In this document: in pieces, positions 1-11,745 of the stretch
Layout of the letters: every line of letters begins with the position of its first letter
Position numbering within the stretch: the first letter of the stretch is position 1
Assembly: GCF_016920785.2 (NCBI RefSeq)
Contig: NW_024609857.1
Span: forward strand, 134,657,094-134,721,093
DNA length: 64,000 bases
Reading direction: 5' to 3'
Source of the DNA: Ixodes scapularis
Lineage: Eukaryota; Arthropoda; Arachnida; Ixodida; Ixodidae
The notes under the pieces: generated by a model
Seen by the model: only the letters and a program-made list of their open reading frames with translations
Told to the model about the DNA's origin: nothing
Databases searched by the model: none
Made by a program: the position numbers and the translations under genes

Positions 1-1889
1 GTTTTCGGTTGATTGCTGAAAATATTTGTAGACGCAAAGCCTTTTCAGTTCTTTTCGGTTTATTGACGAAAACCAGTATGCTGCCGAAAATGCAATATTT
101 AAAGGCGTTTGTTTAAAATCAATAGTAAGTAAACCAGGTACTGGATTTCTTATTTGTCGCTGTCTGTGGCAGCCGACGCGACCTGTTCTGCAAGACACAA
201 TGGGGCCCTATTGTGATCTGACATCATCGTCGTGGGCTCGTGTTTGTACGCAGGACGAACATGAGTTTTACTACCACTTCGGTCGGAGAGGCAAATATCA
301 AAATCCAAAAATTTCCAAGCTTTGTACTCAGTGCGTCTTTCCCCCATTTTCACGACTGCGAGAGGTGGTTCATTCGCGCAGACCAAGAAACGACAATAAT
401 GCAAGCGTATTTATGCCCTCCTCTAGTAGACGGAAGCTAGGGATGGTGAAAAAATGTGCGGCATTTACAGATACCCTTTAATTTCATTGTACAGTCCACG
501 ATTAAACTCTCTTTTTTGAACAAAGAATTCGGCCCACAAATCCCTATCAGGTGAAAAGCCCAGATTTGGTCCTGAAGACCATTACGTCGGTTCAACTTTT
601 GTAGAAAGTTGAACCGATCTCGGAGACAAGCTGAAAACTGCGAAAGGAAGTGGTCACACGGTCAGTAATGAGGCACATTTCCCCACCCACCCCTCCAAAC
701 GCCCTCGAAAATACTGACCTTTTTCAGTTAAAACCGGATTTGTAAAAAATATTTCGTCGTACTTTTACCGGTTTTATCAGTTTAAGCCGAAAACGCTGAA
801 CCCTAAATAGAGTGTACGGAGTTAAAAAATGCATGTCTCAAAGTAGGCACTGTAAAGGAGCGGAGGGTCTAGGCCAATTCCTCCAAGGTCAACTCGTCGA
901 CGGCCATTATGTCGAATCCGTTCTCATGGGAGCAAGTTGGGAGTGGGGAGCATACTCGATGCGCACATGAAGGCTCCGTGGGCAGTACCGAAGGCCCCGC
1001 TGGTGCGTATTATGGCTATTTTTAGAGCAGTTCTGCTAACATTGACGCGCAAGTTTGCCGGTGATATCGTCTACAATAAATGAAACAATCGCACGGCAAC
1101 GTGTTGTTGTTAGTTGTTAAAAGAAAAAAAAAGAAGTGTGTGCGGCAACGGTGTGCTTAGCGTTAGCCCATGCTGTACGGCAACAGCATTGAGGCTATGG
1201 CATGTTTCTGCTTCACCGGTTTCCATTCGATCGAGGCCCTTCGTCGGCAATAATCTGTGAATTTAACTCAAAAATACTTCTCGCCTGCAAGCTGCAGCTG
1301 CGTGTTTCCGGGAAATTTTGTTCACGACGAATGAACCCCGCAGAATCCGTGTCCATGGTACATCTTGAATTCGCTCGACATTAAGTTGCCTTATCTTCCC
1401 GGTTCTATCAATGCATCTGTAATCGGCGCATCTCCCGCTTTCTTTTTTTTTTTTTTTTTTTTGGGGGGGGGGGGGGGACATTTTACGCTTAAGTGGTAAT
1501 TACGAAACAACGAGTACCCTCGCCGGACCGCCGAAAACCAGACGGTTCATAACTTGAACTTATAGATTTCTTTTTCCCAATAACTTTTCCTCTTTCGCTG
1601 GATCTAAAAAAAAAAAAAAAAAAAAGACCTGACAACGCGGCCACATCGACGCGAAGATATCACCTCTAACTAATCTCTTCAGAGATCAGCGCAGTTAAGT
1701 AGTAGTAACTACTGCTAACTTCGTTTGTTTTTAGCAATCACACAGCAGCACCAGTCGGGACACTGACTTAGCAATGAAATAGGCAGTAAATATCTTTATA
1801 ACCTAGCGACAATAAATGAAAGGGTTAAAGAGGTTCGAAAATATTCGCGCAGAGGGAGGTGAAGAGTGCGCTCGAAGTTGCTACATACG
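1..1889. other. No gene recognised; element debris
   Basis: CGTTTTCGG and ACCGGTTTTA words at 1-110 and 720-810 lie in inverted arrangement and suggest the end of a truncated DNA element. A T-run joined to a G-run at 1,441-1,479 and an A-run at about 1,604-1,625 resemble retroposon tails. The remainder shows no coding signal. Confidence 0.5.
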
Positions 1890-2105
1890 TGCTGTTTTGT
1901 CGCTGTGCTGTTTTGACGCCGTGCTGTTCTGGCATGTGCTCTTCTGTCGCTTTGCCGTTTTGACGCTGTGCTGTTTTGTCGCGTGCTATTTTGACGCCTG
2001 CTGTTTTGTCGCCGTGCTGTTTTGAACATGTGCTGTTTTCACGCGTGCTGTTTTGACCGTGCTGTTTTGTCGCGTGCTGTTTTGTCGTGTGCTGTTCTGT
2101 CGCGT
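1890..2105. repeat. Minisatellite, GTGCTGTTTTGTCGC unit
   Basis: About a dozen imperfect 14-18-bp units of GTGCTGTTTTGTCGC/GACGC run in tandem, with several uninterrupted frames on both strands that carry no gene-like composition. Confidence 0.85.
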
Positions 2106-2614
2106 TCCCGGTACTGTGGTCATGCCTACGACCAGCTTCCTCACTCTCTCCTCCTCAACAAAAATAACTCCTTTCTCCCTAATGACGAAACAACGTGCGC
2201 TGGCCAGGCTCATCGGAACGTGCATATTTACAATGTTGTGACCGGCTGTGCATTTTTTTTTCACTTCAAGCCTCATCTTTGCACACGGACCATGGTGCCT
2301 TGGTATGGACATGATTGTTTGACGAACTACAGAAACATATTTCTTCGGTCAAAGCAAGAGTGCTGCCGAGCAAAACGGGGTCATCGCCATCAGCAACAAG
2401 AAACAAACTCTCAAAGCTCCATTTGCACCCTAAGAGCAGAAAAGAGAATTATAGACACCTCTTGAACTCATTGATACATTGAGGCAACCCTGTAGTATAT
2501 GCTTACTTCTGTTTACGACAAAAAAATTAAAGTTACTTTTGATCCATCGGATAAAGTGTGAAAACTTAATGTGTAGTGTGTGAGGTGGGCAACTGAAAGT
2601 GCCTACACGCTTAC

Positions 2615-2809
2615 CCAGTAGTGCCAGCAACTGCCACTGCAGTCTTTTTGATAGCGCCCTCTCTATCTGGAGCTCCTACTCCAGGTTCACCACGCTCTGC
2701 TTTGCCGACCTCAGCTTTTCAACCAATCCGGCACGCTCCACAAGCGACAATGGGCGTCCTGTCCTCTGTCTTTTTTTTTTTTCTTGTACTCGCCACCCAC
2801 TAAAGGGGA
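2615..2809 (-). pseudogene. Decayed BEN-gene coiled-coil exon with in-frame stop
   Basis: The minus strand reads ERAGLVEKLRSAKQSVVNLE, a TAG stop, then ELQIERALSKRLQWQLLALLG, paralleling the coiled-coil exon of the intact gene (ENAALRAEL, ERQLTRRLQEALLDRIG). The acceptor (CCTTTAG) and donor (CTGG|GTAAGCG) sit where expected. It lies 1 kb downstream of the decayed exon 1 in the same orientation, so both belong to one pseudogene whose BEN exons would be outside the window. Confidence 0.62.
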
Positions 2810-3821
2810 TGGCGACATCTCAATCTGGAAAAGAAAAAGGTCCAGGTGTGTTTCGATATTCATTTAATATAAACTTCCTACACAGGATTGGTACAGACAT
2901 AGTTCACATTAAATTGCCCCCTCCCTTATTTTTTAGGTGTAGGTTGCAGCCGTATACCTATGATTGCCCCCTCCCCCTGAAGAAATGCTTCCAGATGTCC
3001 ATGGCCATATATTCGGTATTCACTGTCATTTCAGGAAATAATTGCTGTATCGCCCTTTACACACTCTAGTGCGTAAAGGACGATATGTGTGTCTGTTTGC
3101 GCTACGTGTACCTGTTGGTAAAAAACACTGTATAGGTAAACGAAATAGTATGATCAAATATTGTGTTAAAAGGTGCTTCTAAGCTAGAAAGTAAATTATT
3201 ATTACACTACTTTTCACCCAGTGTACTTTTTATGAGGTACATAAACTCTCAGTTACTTTGTACTTTCACTCTAGTACTTTTAAATACGATAGAATTTATA
3301 AGCAAACCCTATCCACTTTAGGCGTCCGTTGGTCGGTAGGTTTGCAACTGCTTTTGGAAACAGCATGCGGCGGCACATTATAATTCAGAAAAGGAAAACA
3401 TGCCGTCGGCACTGTGCCTCAAACCCACAAGTCTTTTCTTTGATATTTGTACAAATTAAATGCACCACGTAGTCGAACTTATGTAGTAAATTTATCGTTG
3501 CTTTCAAAGCTGATTTGTTGTGATTTAGTTTAAGTGTCGTGGCTGCCATCTGGAGCGCCCTGAAGTTCAACAATGTAAAACTTTTTGCTTTCGCCGCCCA
3601 GTTCTTTACAAATCGCGCACAAGGACATATTCGTGCCCACCAAATTTCGCGAATTCAAGGCGCCGATACGGGGGGCCCACAAAATTTCCGCTTACCACGT
3701 GTCCTTAAATTTCGCTGATTTTCGGTTGCGTGAAATTCGCTAAAAATGTGGGGCTCGCGAACATTAACGGTTTGCAGTATACGTTGGGCTTCGAGCCCGT
3801 AATGCATAGAAAACAACTTAC

Positions 3822-4554
3822 CACTCCCCGGCGCACGCTCCAGTAGCCTTCCAGTAGACGCTTTTCGGCACGTCAGGGTCGAAGTCGTCAACGCTCACCG
3901 GTTTGAACTTCTTGATACAGTTCAGGCAACGTTACTAAAACACTCAGTTGGGAAACTCCCATAGAGACACCTTTGAAAAAGTGGCCCCAATCTGTCTCCG
4001 AGCACCGCGCTAATGACGAACGCAACGCCACCATTTCTCCCGCAGCGGCCACTCGAGGAACTGCACGTGACTTCTATTTTGGTTTTAAGAACAGATACAG
4101 CGGAAGAGGTTACAGGGGTGCCACCCCGCCTCCCCGGAGGACGCGCCACGTCGACCTACCGAAGTTAAAATGCACCTAGGTCGGGACGCGCTACCTGAAA
4201 GGACCGCTGAGGCATGGTTGTATAAAAACAATATTAATTGTGCCGCAAACCCCTGCAAACTAAAGATTTTAAAAACATAACGCGCCCCTCTTTTTGTACT
4301 AAACTCCAATAAAATTCATACAAAAAGAGTCTTTTTCGTTTGTTTTTACGCAAAAACAGGCTTTCAAAAAGCTCAAGGTGACCACAGTACAGACAAGTGA
4401 CAAAGAGTGGCGCTGTTGTCGCATTTAGCTCGGTCTCGGTGGACGCCAGCGGCCCAGGTTTCGACGGCGAATTTCCCAACTGAGTGTTTTAGTAACGTTG
4501 AGTTCAGGTTACTGCCTTCGCGCCACTAACATGAATCACGTACGCGTAATACAT
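3822..4554 (-). pseudogene. Decayed BEN-gene exon 1, split by a DNA transposon
   Basis: The minus strand from Met at 4,554 reads MYYAYVIHVSGAKAV, matching MYAYVKYLDGEKSI of the intact gene. After the inserted element it resumes as NCIKKFKPVSVDDFDPDV and VYWKATGA, matching LIKKFRPASIDDLDP and LAYWRS. It ends at a preserved donor (GTAAGTTG). Two lesions are visible: the 574-bp insertion at 3,927-4,500, and a frame mismatch plus TGA at the insertion point even after ignoring the element. It is a dead paralogue of the BEN gene's first exon in the same orientation. Confidence 0.72.
3927..4500. mobile_element. hAT-type nonautonomous element in BEN pseudo-exon
   Basis: The terminal inverted repeat begins CAACGTTACTAAAACACTCA and returns as its complement ending at 4,500. 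The 8-bp target AGTTCAGG is duplicated exactly at 3,919-3,926 and 4,501-4,508, the duplication length of hAT elements. No transposase is seen in its 574 bp. Confidence 0.8.
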
Positions 4555-4599
4555 ATCGACAGCAATACACACCGGTCGAGATAGTCGTACTGGCCAGCT

Positions 4600-6230
4600 G
4601 GCGTGGGTACGTAATGATTGAATTGGATTAAAATAACATTCTGCCTTAGTTTATATTAGTACTATTATTACTCAAAATATTTTTAAAACATTTAAAATTA
4701 TATCAAAATGTACCATGTTCAGTTTGTTTCTTGTTAAAAAAAATATTGTTTGTCCGGCGTTGGTTGTTATCCTGCAGTCTGGCTTGCAGCTACAAAATCC
4801 AATCCAATCCGATGTGAAATAAACCGAAACCGAAACTACCGCGGTAGACGGCTCAAAGCTATGCTGATAAGCTAACTCCCGTTTCTCTCGGCTTCGCTTC
4901 CCATAATTTTGATTTTCGCATTTCATGACTGTATATATGCATGTCATAAAATGGTTGAGTTTGATAGCTGAAACTGTTCAATGGAAATGGCCTAATATGC
5001 GATTCTCTGACTAAATTCTTTATTAAACAATTATCACAGTTTAGTTTCGCGGTGCGCGTGTTACCGTCGAGGTCTGATAATTTCTGGTGGCGTTAAATTG
5101 CGTACACCGTTAGAGCCTGTACGAGGTTACCAACCGCCGGTTTAAGTGGCGGCGCCGGTAAGGCGTTACCGGTCGCTCGGATACGCGGTTGCTGGTGGCC
5201 GCCCATCGATTACTGGCCACCGGTACGTTAGTACGGTCCACTAGTGTGGCGTACCGGCTTTGCCAGTACGTGTCTAGCGGCCGCCAGTACATGGTATGGG
5301 CAGCCGGTACGGCGTATCGGCGTCGCCAGTACGTGGTTACAGGTCGCCGGTACCGGTTACCGTTACGAGAATACAGGACTCCGTTATGAACCGGTATAGG
5401 CCGGTATACATTTGTACAGGATTTTTCAGTAGGGTGCTCATCTTCAGAAGTAAGAATTCTCACGTTTAAAGCGTACGTACGGCCCATCCTTGATTTCGCG
5501 GCAATAGTCTGGGACCCTTACACATCAACTGCGTAAAATAAATTCAGCGAAAGACACCACGTTTTGTGTACAGTTCGTATAGCTGGTCGGTATCACCAAC
5601 CGCCCAAATGGCAGCTGCCAATCTTCAAAGCCTCAGTTTGAGACGTCAACGGGAGCAATTTCAGCTTCTTTTCCTACTAGTAAATACCCAGCTAAAATAA
5701 ATAAAAGTCACTACATTTCATTTTTCTGACCGCACGTTACAAGACGTTCTCACTCGCTTTCATTGAAAGAATATTCTAGCCATAACGACGTTTTCGCGCA
5801 ATCATACTTTCCTAGGGCAATTTGTGAATGGAACTGCTTCGGTCCAGAAGTTGTAGGCAGTGATTCTCTGGCGACCTCCCTATCACAACCTGATAAAGCG
5901 GACTAAGAAGAAAAAATAAACATCACATTTATCTCCCTGAGCTGACAATAAAGCAAATAAGGTTTTTGAAGTGTTGTGTTTTGATGACGATCGAATTCTT
6001 ACATTTTTTTTCTTTCCTCTCTTTGGCCATTATTAGGCGATCATGTCACCGAGGGCACTGATTAATATTGCTTTTATACCTATTAATTTTTCCTTTTTGT
6101 TAGTGTGATGAAAATGTATATTTTTCAACAGCTGAACGGCGTTTTGAAATGTTTTCTACAAGTGTATCACAATGACTTGTGCGAACCGGCTTGGTGATGG
6201 GGACATAGTTTGCAGCGTGTCTTTATACTG
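4600..6230. other. No gene recognised
   Basis: AT-rich sequence on both sides of the CCGGTACG repeat. I see no frame with conserved-looking content and no mobile-element end apart from that repeat. Confidence 0.5.
5110..5410. repeat. GC-rich degenerate tandem repeat (CCGGTACG/CCAGTACG)
   Basis: Short words such as GCCGGTACG, CGCCAGTACGTG and CACCGGTACG recur irregularly every 15-30 bp. The frames through it are repeat artefacts. Confidence 0.7.
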
Positions 6231-6235
6231 TTATG

Positions 6236-6832
6236 TATGTATACCCGCCGGGCGATATAAAGGTGAACGCCGGACCGTCCACCGGTCCGTGCTCTCAGCG
6301 CCATGAAGCGGCTGCCGTGGCGGCTCGCTTTCTTATCGCGCGCTTCGCCGAAATTAAACGGTTGGATCGAGCGTTGTTTTCAGATCTGCTGCTACTTCCT
6401 GCAGAAAGCGTGGAAGTGGATTTCGATTTTGGCATTTCTTTTTGTGGGCGTGGCTAATAGAAGAATCCTCGCAAGGGCGACGCGGTTGCTGACACATCAC
6501 ACAAATGAAACAATATTGTGTTGTTTTTAAAAAGCGAAAACTGTAAGTTCTCTTTTGATTTGTTCCGCAGCATTCCGGCTTAGCAGGTATCACAACAAAA
6601 ACTACTATATCACATTGCCTACCGATAGCGTCTGAAATGCTCCTTAATTCCACAGTCCTCGTGCTTTCTGCGGGGAGTACCAGCAAAGCTGAGAACAGCG
6701 CTCGATCCAAGCGCTTAATCTCGGCGAAGCGCGCGATAAGAAAGCAAGTCGCTACTGCAGCCGCGTCATGGCGCTGATAACACGGAGCGGTCGACGGTCC
6801 GGCGTTCAACTTCATATCGCCGGCGGGTGTAC
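6236..6832. repeat. Inverted repeat with LINE-like coding arms
   Basis: Arms of about 180 bp (6,236-6,420 and 6,650-6,832) face each other. The plus arm reads PPGDIKVNAGPST and the minus arm PAGDMKLNAGPST, each followed by FLIARFAEIKRLDRALFS. The GDxxxNxGP motif recalls the N-terminal 2A-like motif of some non-LTR retrotransposon proteins, but the usual first Pro is Ala in both copies. A 222-residue frame on the minus strand spans the structure and is probably an artefact of it. Confidence 0.5.
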
Positions 6833-7079
6833 TCTTTCCTGAAGATTGGTGTATTTTGTTGTACCACAGTGTCCAGCCTGCTAAAAGCTCCGCTAGGTTG
6901 CAGTATAGAATAAATAAATACGTGAAATAGCAATGCTCGCCTTGTTGCTGGCCGCCTTGCGCAGTATTCGCACGCTGCTTCGTAGAGCACGTAGTTCGAA
7001 GACTGCCTCCCATTCGAACCACGCTTCCTTTGGGTTGCTGCCTGGTTCGAACGGTTCAGGTGGCTGGATTAGTGGAAAT

Positions 7080-8804
7080 CAGTGTTGGAGGTAACGCGTT
7101 ACAAGTAACGACGTTACTGGTAACGCGTTACATTTTTCGCTAACGCAGTAACGTACTCGTTAGTATTCTGAATGACTAACGAGGAATGTATTTTCGTTAC
7201 TTTTTTACAGTATCGGCTGTCAAATTTGGTTACTGGTTACTTTTGACCAAAACTGGTGAAATACATTAGGTATTTGGAAATGGTCACGACGCCTGATCTA
7301 ACGTTTGGAATAGCAATCTTGTGCATAAAACTGGAGAGGTTAGGGAACTAAATTTAGGTCACTAAGCTCAATGGAGGATCTAGCTTCTCTGCTCGTGGGG
7401 CAACTACTTGCGCTCGAGCACGCAATGCCCTGGCAATGCCGTTTCTTGCTGCTAAGACTTCTGAACCTTCGATTTTCTAAAACGGTGCGTTTTCCACTTA
7501 TCAGTCCATCTATTCACCCATCCATCTGAAAATCCTGCGCAACCTTATCACAGCATCCGCTACAGTAAAATTAAAAAAAAAAAAAAAACAAAAAAAACCT
7601 TTTTGATCAAAAGAGACATCCGCTAAAAGGCGACATTATCTCACTTAGTGAAAAGACGGTGAGAGTGCAGGCGAGCTGGTGGTAGCTAATCATGTCGTAT
7701 TACACCTGAGACTGCGGTGGAAAGAATCGGAAGAACTTTCAGTAGAAGGAACAGACACAGAGAACTGAGTTTGAGACGTTCTCTGTGTCTGTTCCTTCTA
7801 CTGAAAGTTCTTCCGATTTTTTCCACCGCAGTCTCAGGTGTAATACGACATGATTATCTCACTTCTCGGAGGCGAAACAAACTTTTGGCTACCAACTAAT
7901 TCCGTTCGTCCTCTTTTTTTTTTTTTTGCCTTTTTTTTTTCATAGTGCCACCACTCACAAGGCTTGAACGAAGGACTGTTACATCCCCTTCCCCTTTCAT
8001 CTCTCCTCTTCCCCCTCTGCTTTGTGCAGCAGAGGTGGACAGCGGGGGGAAGGGGGGGGGGGGGGTGGAAGAGAGAGACATCCGTTTAAAACAGTGGACA
8101 ACTTGTGGCGAAGCAATTTGCTCGTTCCTCTGGTTACAAAGAAAAAGCTTTTGTGGAATTTTTTATGCTCTCTCTCCCCCTCGCTGCCTGAAAGTTCCTG
8201 ACCCACTTTGGTACACAGAAGAATCTTTCGCTTGATTAGTCTTTACTTCACTAAGGTCATACTGAAACAAATAGTAAAAAAGTTTTAAACCTGGAAAGAG
8301 AACTTACAAACACAAAACCTTTTTTTTTTATTTCGCAGAAAAATTAAGAGCTACTGCCGGTAAGAGGCAGCAACTGATTATAACCAGTGCTGGTAACCGG
8401 TGTCCTGTTCCACATAGTGAAGTAAGTCAGTCTGGTAATAGTATGAACCGGAGTGTTACTAAAACCGATATAAAGATGAGGGGTGTTGGTTGACTTGTTG
8501 TGTTCCAGCAGTCCCCGTTCGCATGCTGTAGTTTATAAAAGCCGATTGACTTTCGATTAGTCTCGTGAGCTTTCTCTTTCACGAGACTGAAGCCATGTTT
8601 GTAAGCGAACAGATCTCTGCTAAAGATATGTACTCGAACACAAAAGTAACGCAAAAGTAACGTTCGTTATTTTTAAAAAGTAACCGTAACGGTATATCGT
8701 TACGTTTGTAAAAAAAGTAACGTAGCTCAATAACGCGTTAAGTCTTACAAAACTAACGAGTAACGCTATTTCGTTACTTTTTTTCGGTAACGGGCACAAC
8801 ACTG
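7080..8804. mobile_element. hAT-type element with GTAACGCGTTAC-rich ends
   Basis: The ends begin CAGTGTTG and are packed with GTAACG and CGTTAC words over about 150 bp on each side. The 8-bp target GTGGAAAT is duplicated perfectly at 7,072-7,079 and 8,805-8,812. The 1.7-kb interior has no recognisable transposase but carries the 78-bp-arm hairpin at 7,688-7,855. It is a nonautonomous hAT element with a nested insertion. Confidence 0.82.
7688..7855. repeat. 78-bp-arm near-perfect hairpin
   Basis: Arms 7,688-7,765 and 7,778-7,855 are reverse complements with one mismatch and a 12-nt loop. The near identity points to recent formation or gene conversion. A 12-bp direct repeat (ATTATCTCACTT) occurs at about 7,635 and 7,853. 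Confidence 0.88.
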
Positions 8805-9249
8805 GTGGAAATGCCATGACATTTTGCTGCGCTGCTGCTTCGTTGAGTTGCTACGTTGATGATCCCACTTCTGACACCATGTTATGTCCCGTTGTCGGCC
8901 GATTACCAGTCAGGATAAATCGGACAACATAAAGGAAGGACAGCAATGTTGAAGAACTGTGCCCCAGTAGGGGGCTCTGCTGTACGCCAGTAGGGTGCGC
9001 TGCCAGACAGCTACATAAGACCAGTGATGATACACGCGCTACTCCGATAGCGATGCATAGTAACGATACGATGCACTGCCAAAGGCGGCGGCAGAGTATC
9101 GGATATCGTTATCGGAGTTATCCGAACGACTCACTGAGGCTCTGCAATACCAGCTAGAAGAGACATCTCGCAGCTTCGCACATCGAGCGCTCCGCTAGCA
9201 TGTGGTGATGCCGAAAGCACGCGTCTGCCGCTCTGCGCGCCTACGTTCG

Positions 9250-9485
9250 TTGAGCTTTGGCGTGTTTTCTGCTTTGGGTGGGTCGGGGACTCACAGACGA
9301 CGACGTCATGCGAATGAGGTCCCTTGTAGGCGGTATTGGGTCGATCCCCTCCCATGCCCGTCTCGATTTGGGTACGGTCGTATACCACCACTGCATGATG
9401 CGCGTTATAGACCCCAGGCCAGCAGTCACAGCGCTGGTTAGATTTATCATCTACAGTGGACACATTAGGGCTGATTAACTTTCCG
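9250..9485 (+). repeat. tRNA-derived SINE, older copy
   Basis: The segment GGGTCGATCCCCTCCCATGC through GACCCCAGGCCAGCAGTCAC parallels the tail of the SINE at 28.0-28.3 kb, including the box B-like GGTCGATCC. The 5' tRNA-like half is degenerate. Confidence 0.6.
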
Positions 9486-9612
9486 CCCGTCGAGCTATAC
9501 ACACAACACTTCTCCACAGGGTGTCAAACCAAAATGTTTTTTTCGTTCCTGCTTTGGTTCCGATGCAGAGAGAAGTATGCAGGTTCGGTTCGGATCCGAA
9601 GTTGAAGTACTG

Positions 9613-10041
9613 GGTGTATCAAGGAGCGGCCAGGCTCTTTAGATCGACCGCAAAATTCGGTTTCTTAACCTATCGCGTTCCGATTTTGTACAGCGTTGGC
9701 AACAGGTGGTGCATTTTTTCTATGAAATTCGCAAAGAGCGAGCTTACCTGAGGAAAAAGTAGAGAAAGAAAAAGGCTTAATTCCTATGGAAACGCAGCGA
9801 AGCCACCGGTCTTAAAACCATAGGGCGAGCTATGGTTTGAAGACCGGTGGCTGCAGTGCGTTTCCATAGGAGGTAAGGCTTTTTCTTTTTTTACTTTTTC
9901 CTCGGGTAAGCTCGCTCTTTGCGAATTTTATAGAAGAAGATGCACCGCCTGTGGCTAACGCTGTATAAAATCGGAGCGCGATAAGTTAAGAAATCGAATT
10001 TTGCGGCCGATTTAAAGTGCCTGGCCGCTCCTTGATACACA
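9613..10041. mobile_element. Foldback element, 430 bp
   Basis: Two arms of about 200 bp (starting TGTATCAAGGAGCGGCCAGG and returning at 10,041) flank a short centre at about 9,812-9,830. The arms share sequence with those of the 0.9-kb foldback at 58.9-59.8 kb, including the GACCGCAAAATTCGGTTTCT block. It is noncoding. Confidence 0.8.
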
Positions 10042-10044
10042 GAG

Positions 10045-11170
10045 TTGATCTGTCTATACCGGTTTTAAATGCTTTGTATTTCCATTTTAAAAGGTCACTG
10101 AGTACACAAAATGCGAAGTTTGTTTATTGTAAAAAATGACAGGAAATGATGTCCAAACCCCAATTTTCAGTAAAAAAATTAAACAAAAACGCACAATGGC
10201 GCAAAAAAAAAAAAACATAATTTAAAAACCTAACCTTCAACTTCCCGCGCGACACGATGGTGTAGTCGGCGTATTGGCATTTCCTAGCAAGTTCTAGTGC
10301 TTAAGTAAAAGTTTCGTTCGAAAGGACGTCATGTTCGGTACAATAAAAGAAAACAAAAAGTAACTGAAACAAAATTTGTAAGTGGGCCGTACACAGCTTG
10401 CAAACATTGCTATAACATGCTAAAAGATATCATCAATATTATCAATATAATCCAAGATTTTCAAAACATGTATATAAGAAAGCAACTGCGCTTATCATTG
10501 ACATATGTTTCTTTTGTTTTATTCATATTTTTTTTCTAAACACATTAAAACTATAAAAAACATAACCCGAAATCCCTGCTCACGCCACGCTGATTCTCGA
10601 AGAACAGAAGAACAGGGTAAGCCTTTCGCGCAGCGGTTATCTGTGACAAAGCAGGGGAATGCAACATCGCAGCACTTTTCCGCGGGGTGAACATTCTCGG
10701 AAACTCGGGTCTCCCTGGTGCAGGCAGTCTGAGGCAGATCAAGTCACTTGAAGTCACTACGCATGAAGGACGTGTGCGCGATGTGCGGAAAACGGCAGAG
10801 CCTTTTGTTGTCAATGCATGCTGTGCATTCAGGGGCGATGACACCGTGCACTTACGGCCCAGTGAATACGACTGCGCGTCAAGAACGGCGTGGCACGCTG
10901 AAGAACGAAACAGCATCCCGTGTGCGCCCACGGGTCTACAAAGCCAGGGGCGGCAGCTTCCCAGGGCGTCCAATGTGTGCACCCGCACGCCGGCCGTGTG
11001 ACGTAACAGCTTGCAACCGACGTGCGGTGGTGGACAGCGCGGCAAGGGCGTTCAACTTCTTGGGCCGCCGGCGTGGCGGCGCGAGGTAGCGTGTACGGGT
11101 GCTCCAGGTGGGTGAATATATTGTAATGAGCCATCCAGAGACCGTCGCCGCGAAGCGGCGTAATCGGGGG
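10045..11170. other. No gene recognised
   Basis: AT-rich to 10,560, then GC-rich with overlapping frames on both strands (10,551-11,089). The frames are open in several phases at once, which indicates composition rather than coding. Confidence 0.45.
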
Positions 11171-11458
11171 CTTAAGGCTAGCCCACATGGTGCGCTTTTC
11201 TCCGCGTCTGCGTCGCGTCTGCGCCTGCGCTTTGACGTCACTTCCGGCGCCGGGACGAAACGCAGCGTTTTTTGGCGCATCCCGGCGTATCTGGAGGAGC
11301 CAGATATTTTGCGTCCACGCGTCGCGTCTCGCGCTGCGTCCAGAAGGCAACAACCAATGAACCGCCGTGTTCACTAGTTGCAAGGAGCGTTTGAATTTTC
11401 TCCACTGTTTTCGCCACTGTAGGACTGTAGTTTTCGCCACGGACCTCGCGACAAAGGC

Positions 11459-11481
11459 GATAATAATAATAATAATAATAC
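11459..11481. repeat. AAT microsatellite
   Basis: About seven tandem ATA/AAT triplets inside the Harbinger-like element. Confidence 0.9.
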
Positions 11482-11685
11482 TTTTTATTTGCACATATTG
11501 CGATACCCACTCGGCAGTGTGCGAGGCTAGGCAAAAAGGTTGAGACCCTTACGCAGGTGGGCCTGCTAGCCCGCCGCAAAGTAGGGAAAGGGATACGGGA
11601 AAGGAAAATAAATAAAAACACTCAAAACAGAAAGATACACACAGAAAAACGGGTAGCAGCCCTGTGCCATTCTAAGGCAGAGCGC

Positions 11686-11745
11686 ACGCGCGCGCGCACG
11701 CACACACACACACCCACACACACACACACCCGCGCGCGCGGAGTT
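11686..11745. repeat. CG/CA dinucleotide microsatellite
   Basis: Alternating CGCGCG and CACACA tracts with CCC interruptions, a purine-pyrimidine alternation prone to Z-DNA. Confidence 0.9.

Noticed and set aside
6354..7022. 222-residue open frame on the minus strand
   Set aside because: It crosses an inverted repeat whose plus arm encodes the same peptide, and its remaining parts have no conserved motif. It is best explained by the repeat, not by a gene.
10829..11494. 221-residue minus-strand frame with overlapping frames on the other strand
   Set aside because: The region is GC-rich and open in several phases, and the frame runs through a microsatellite into the Harbinger-like terminus.
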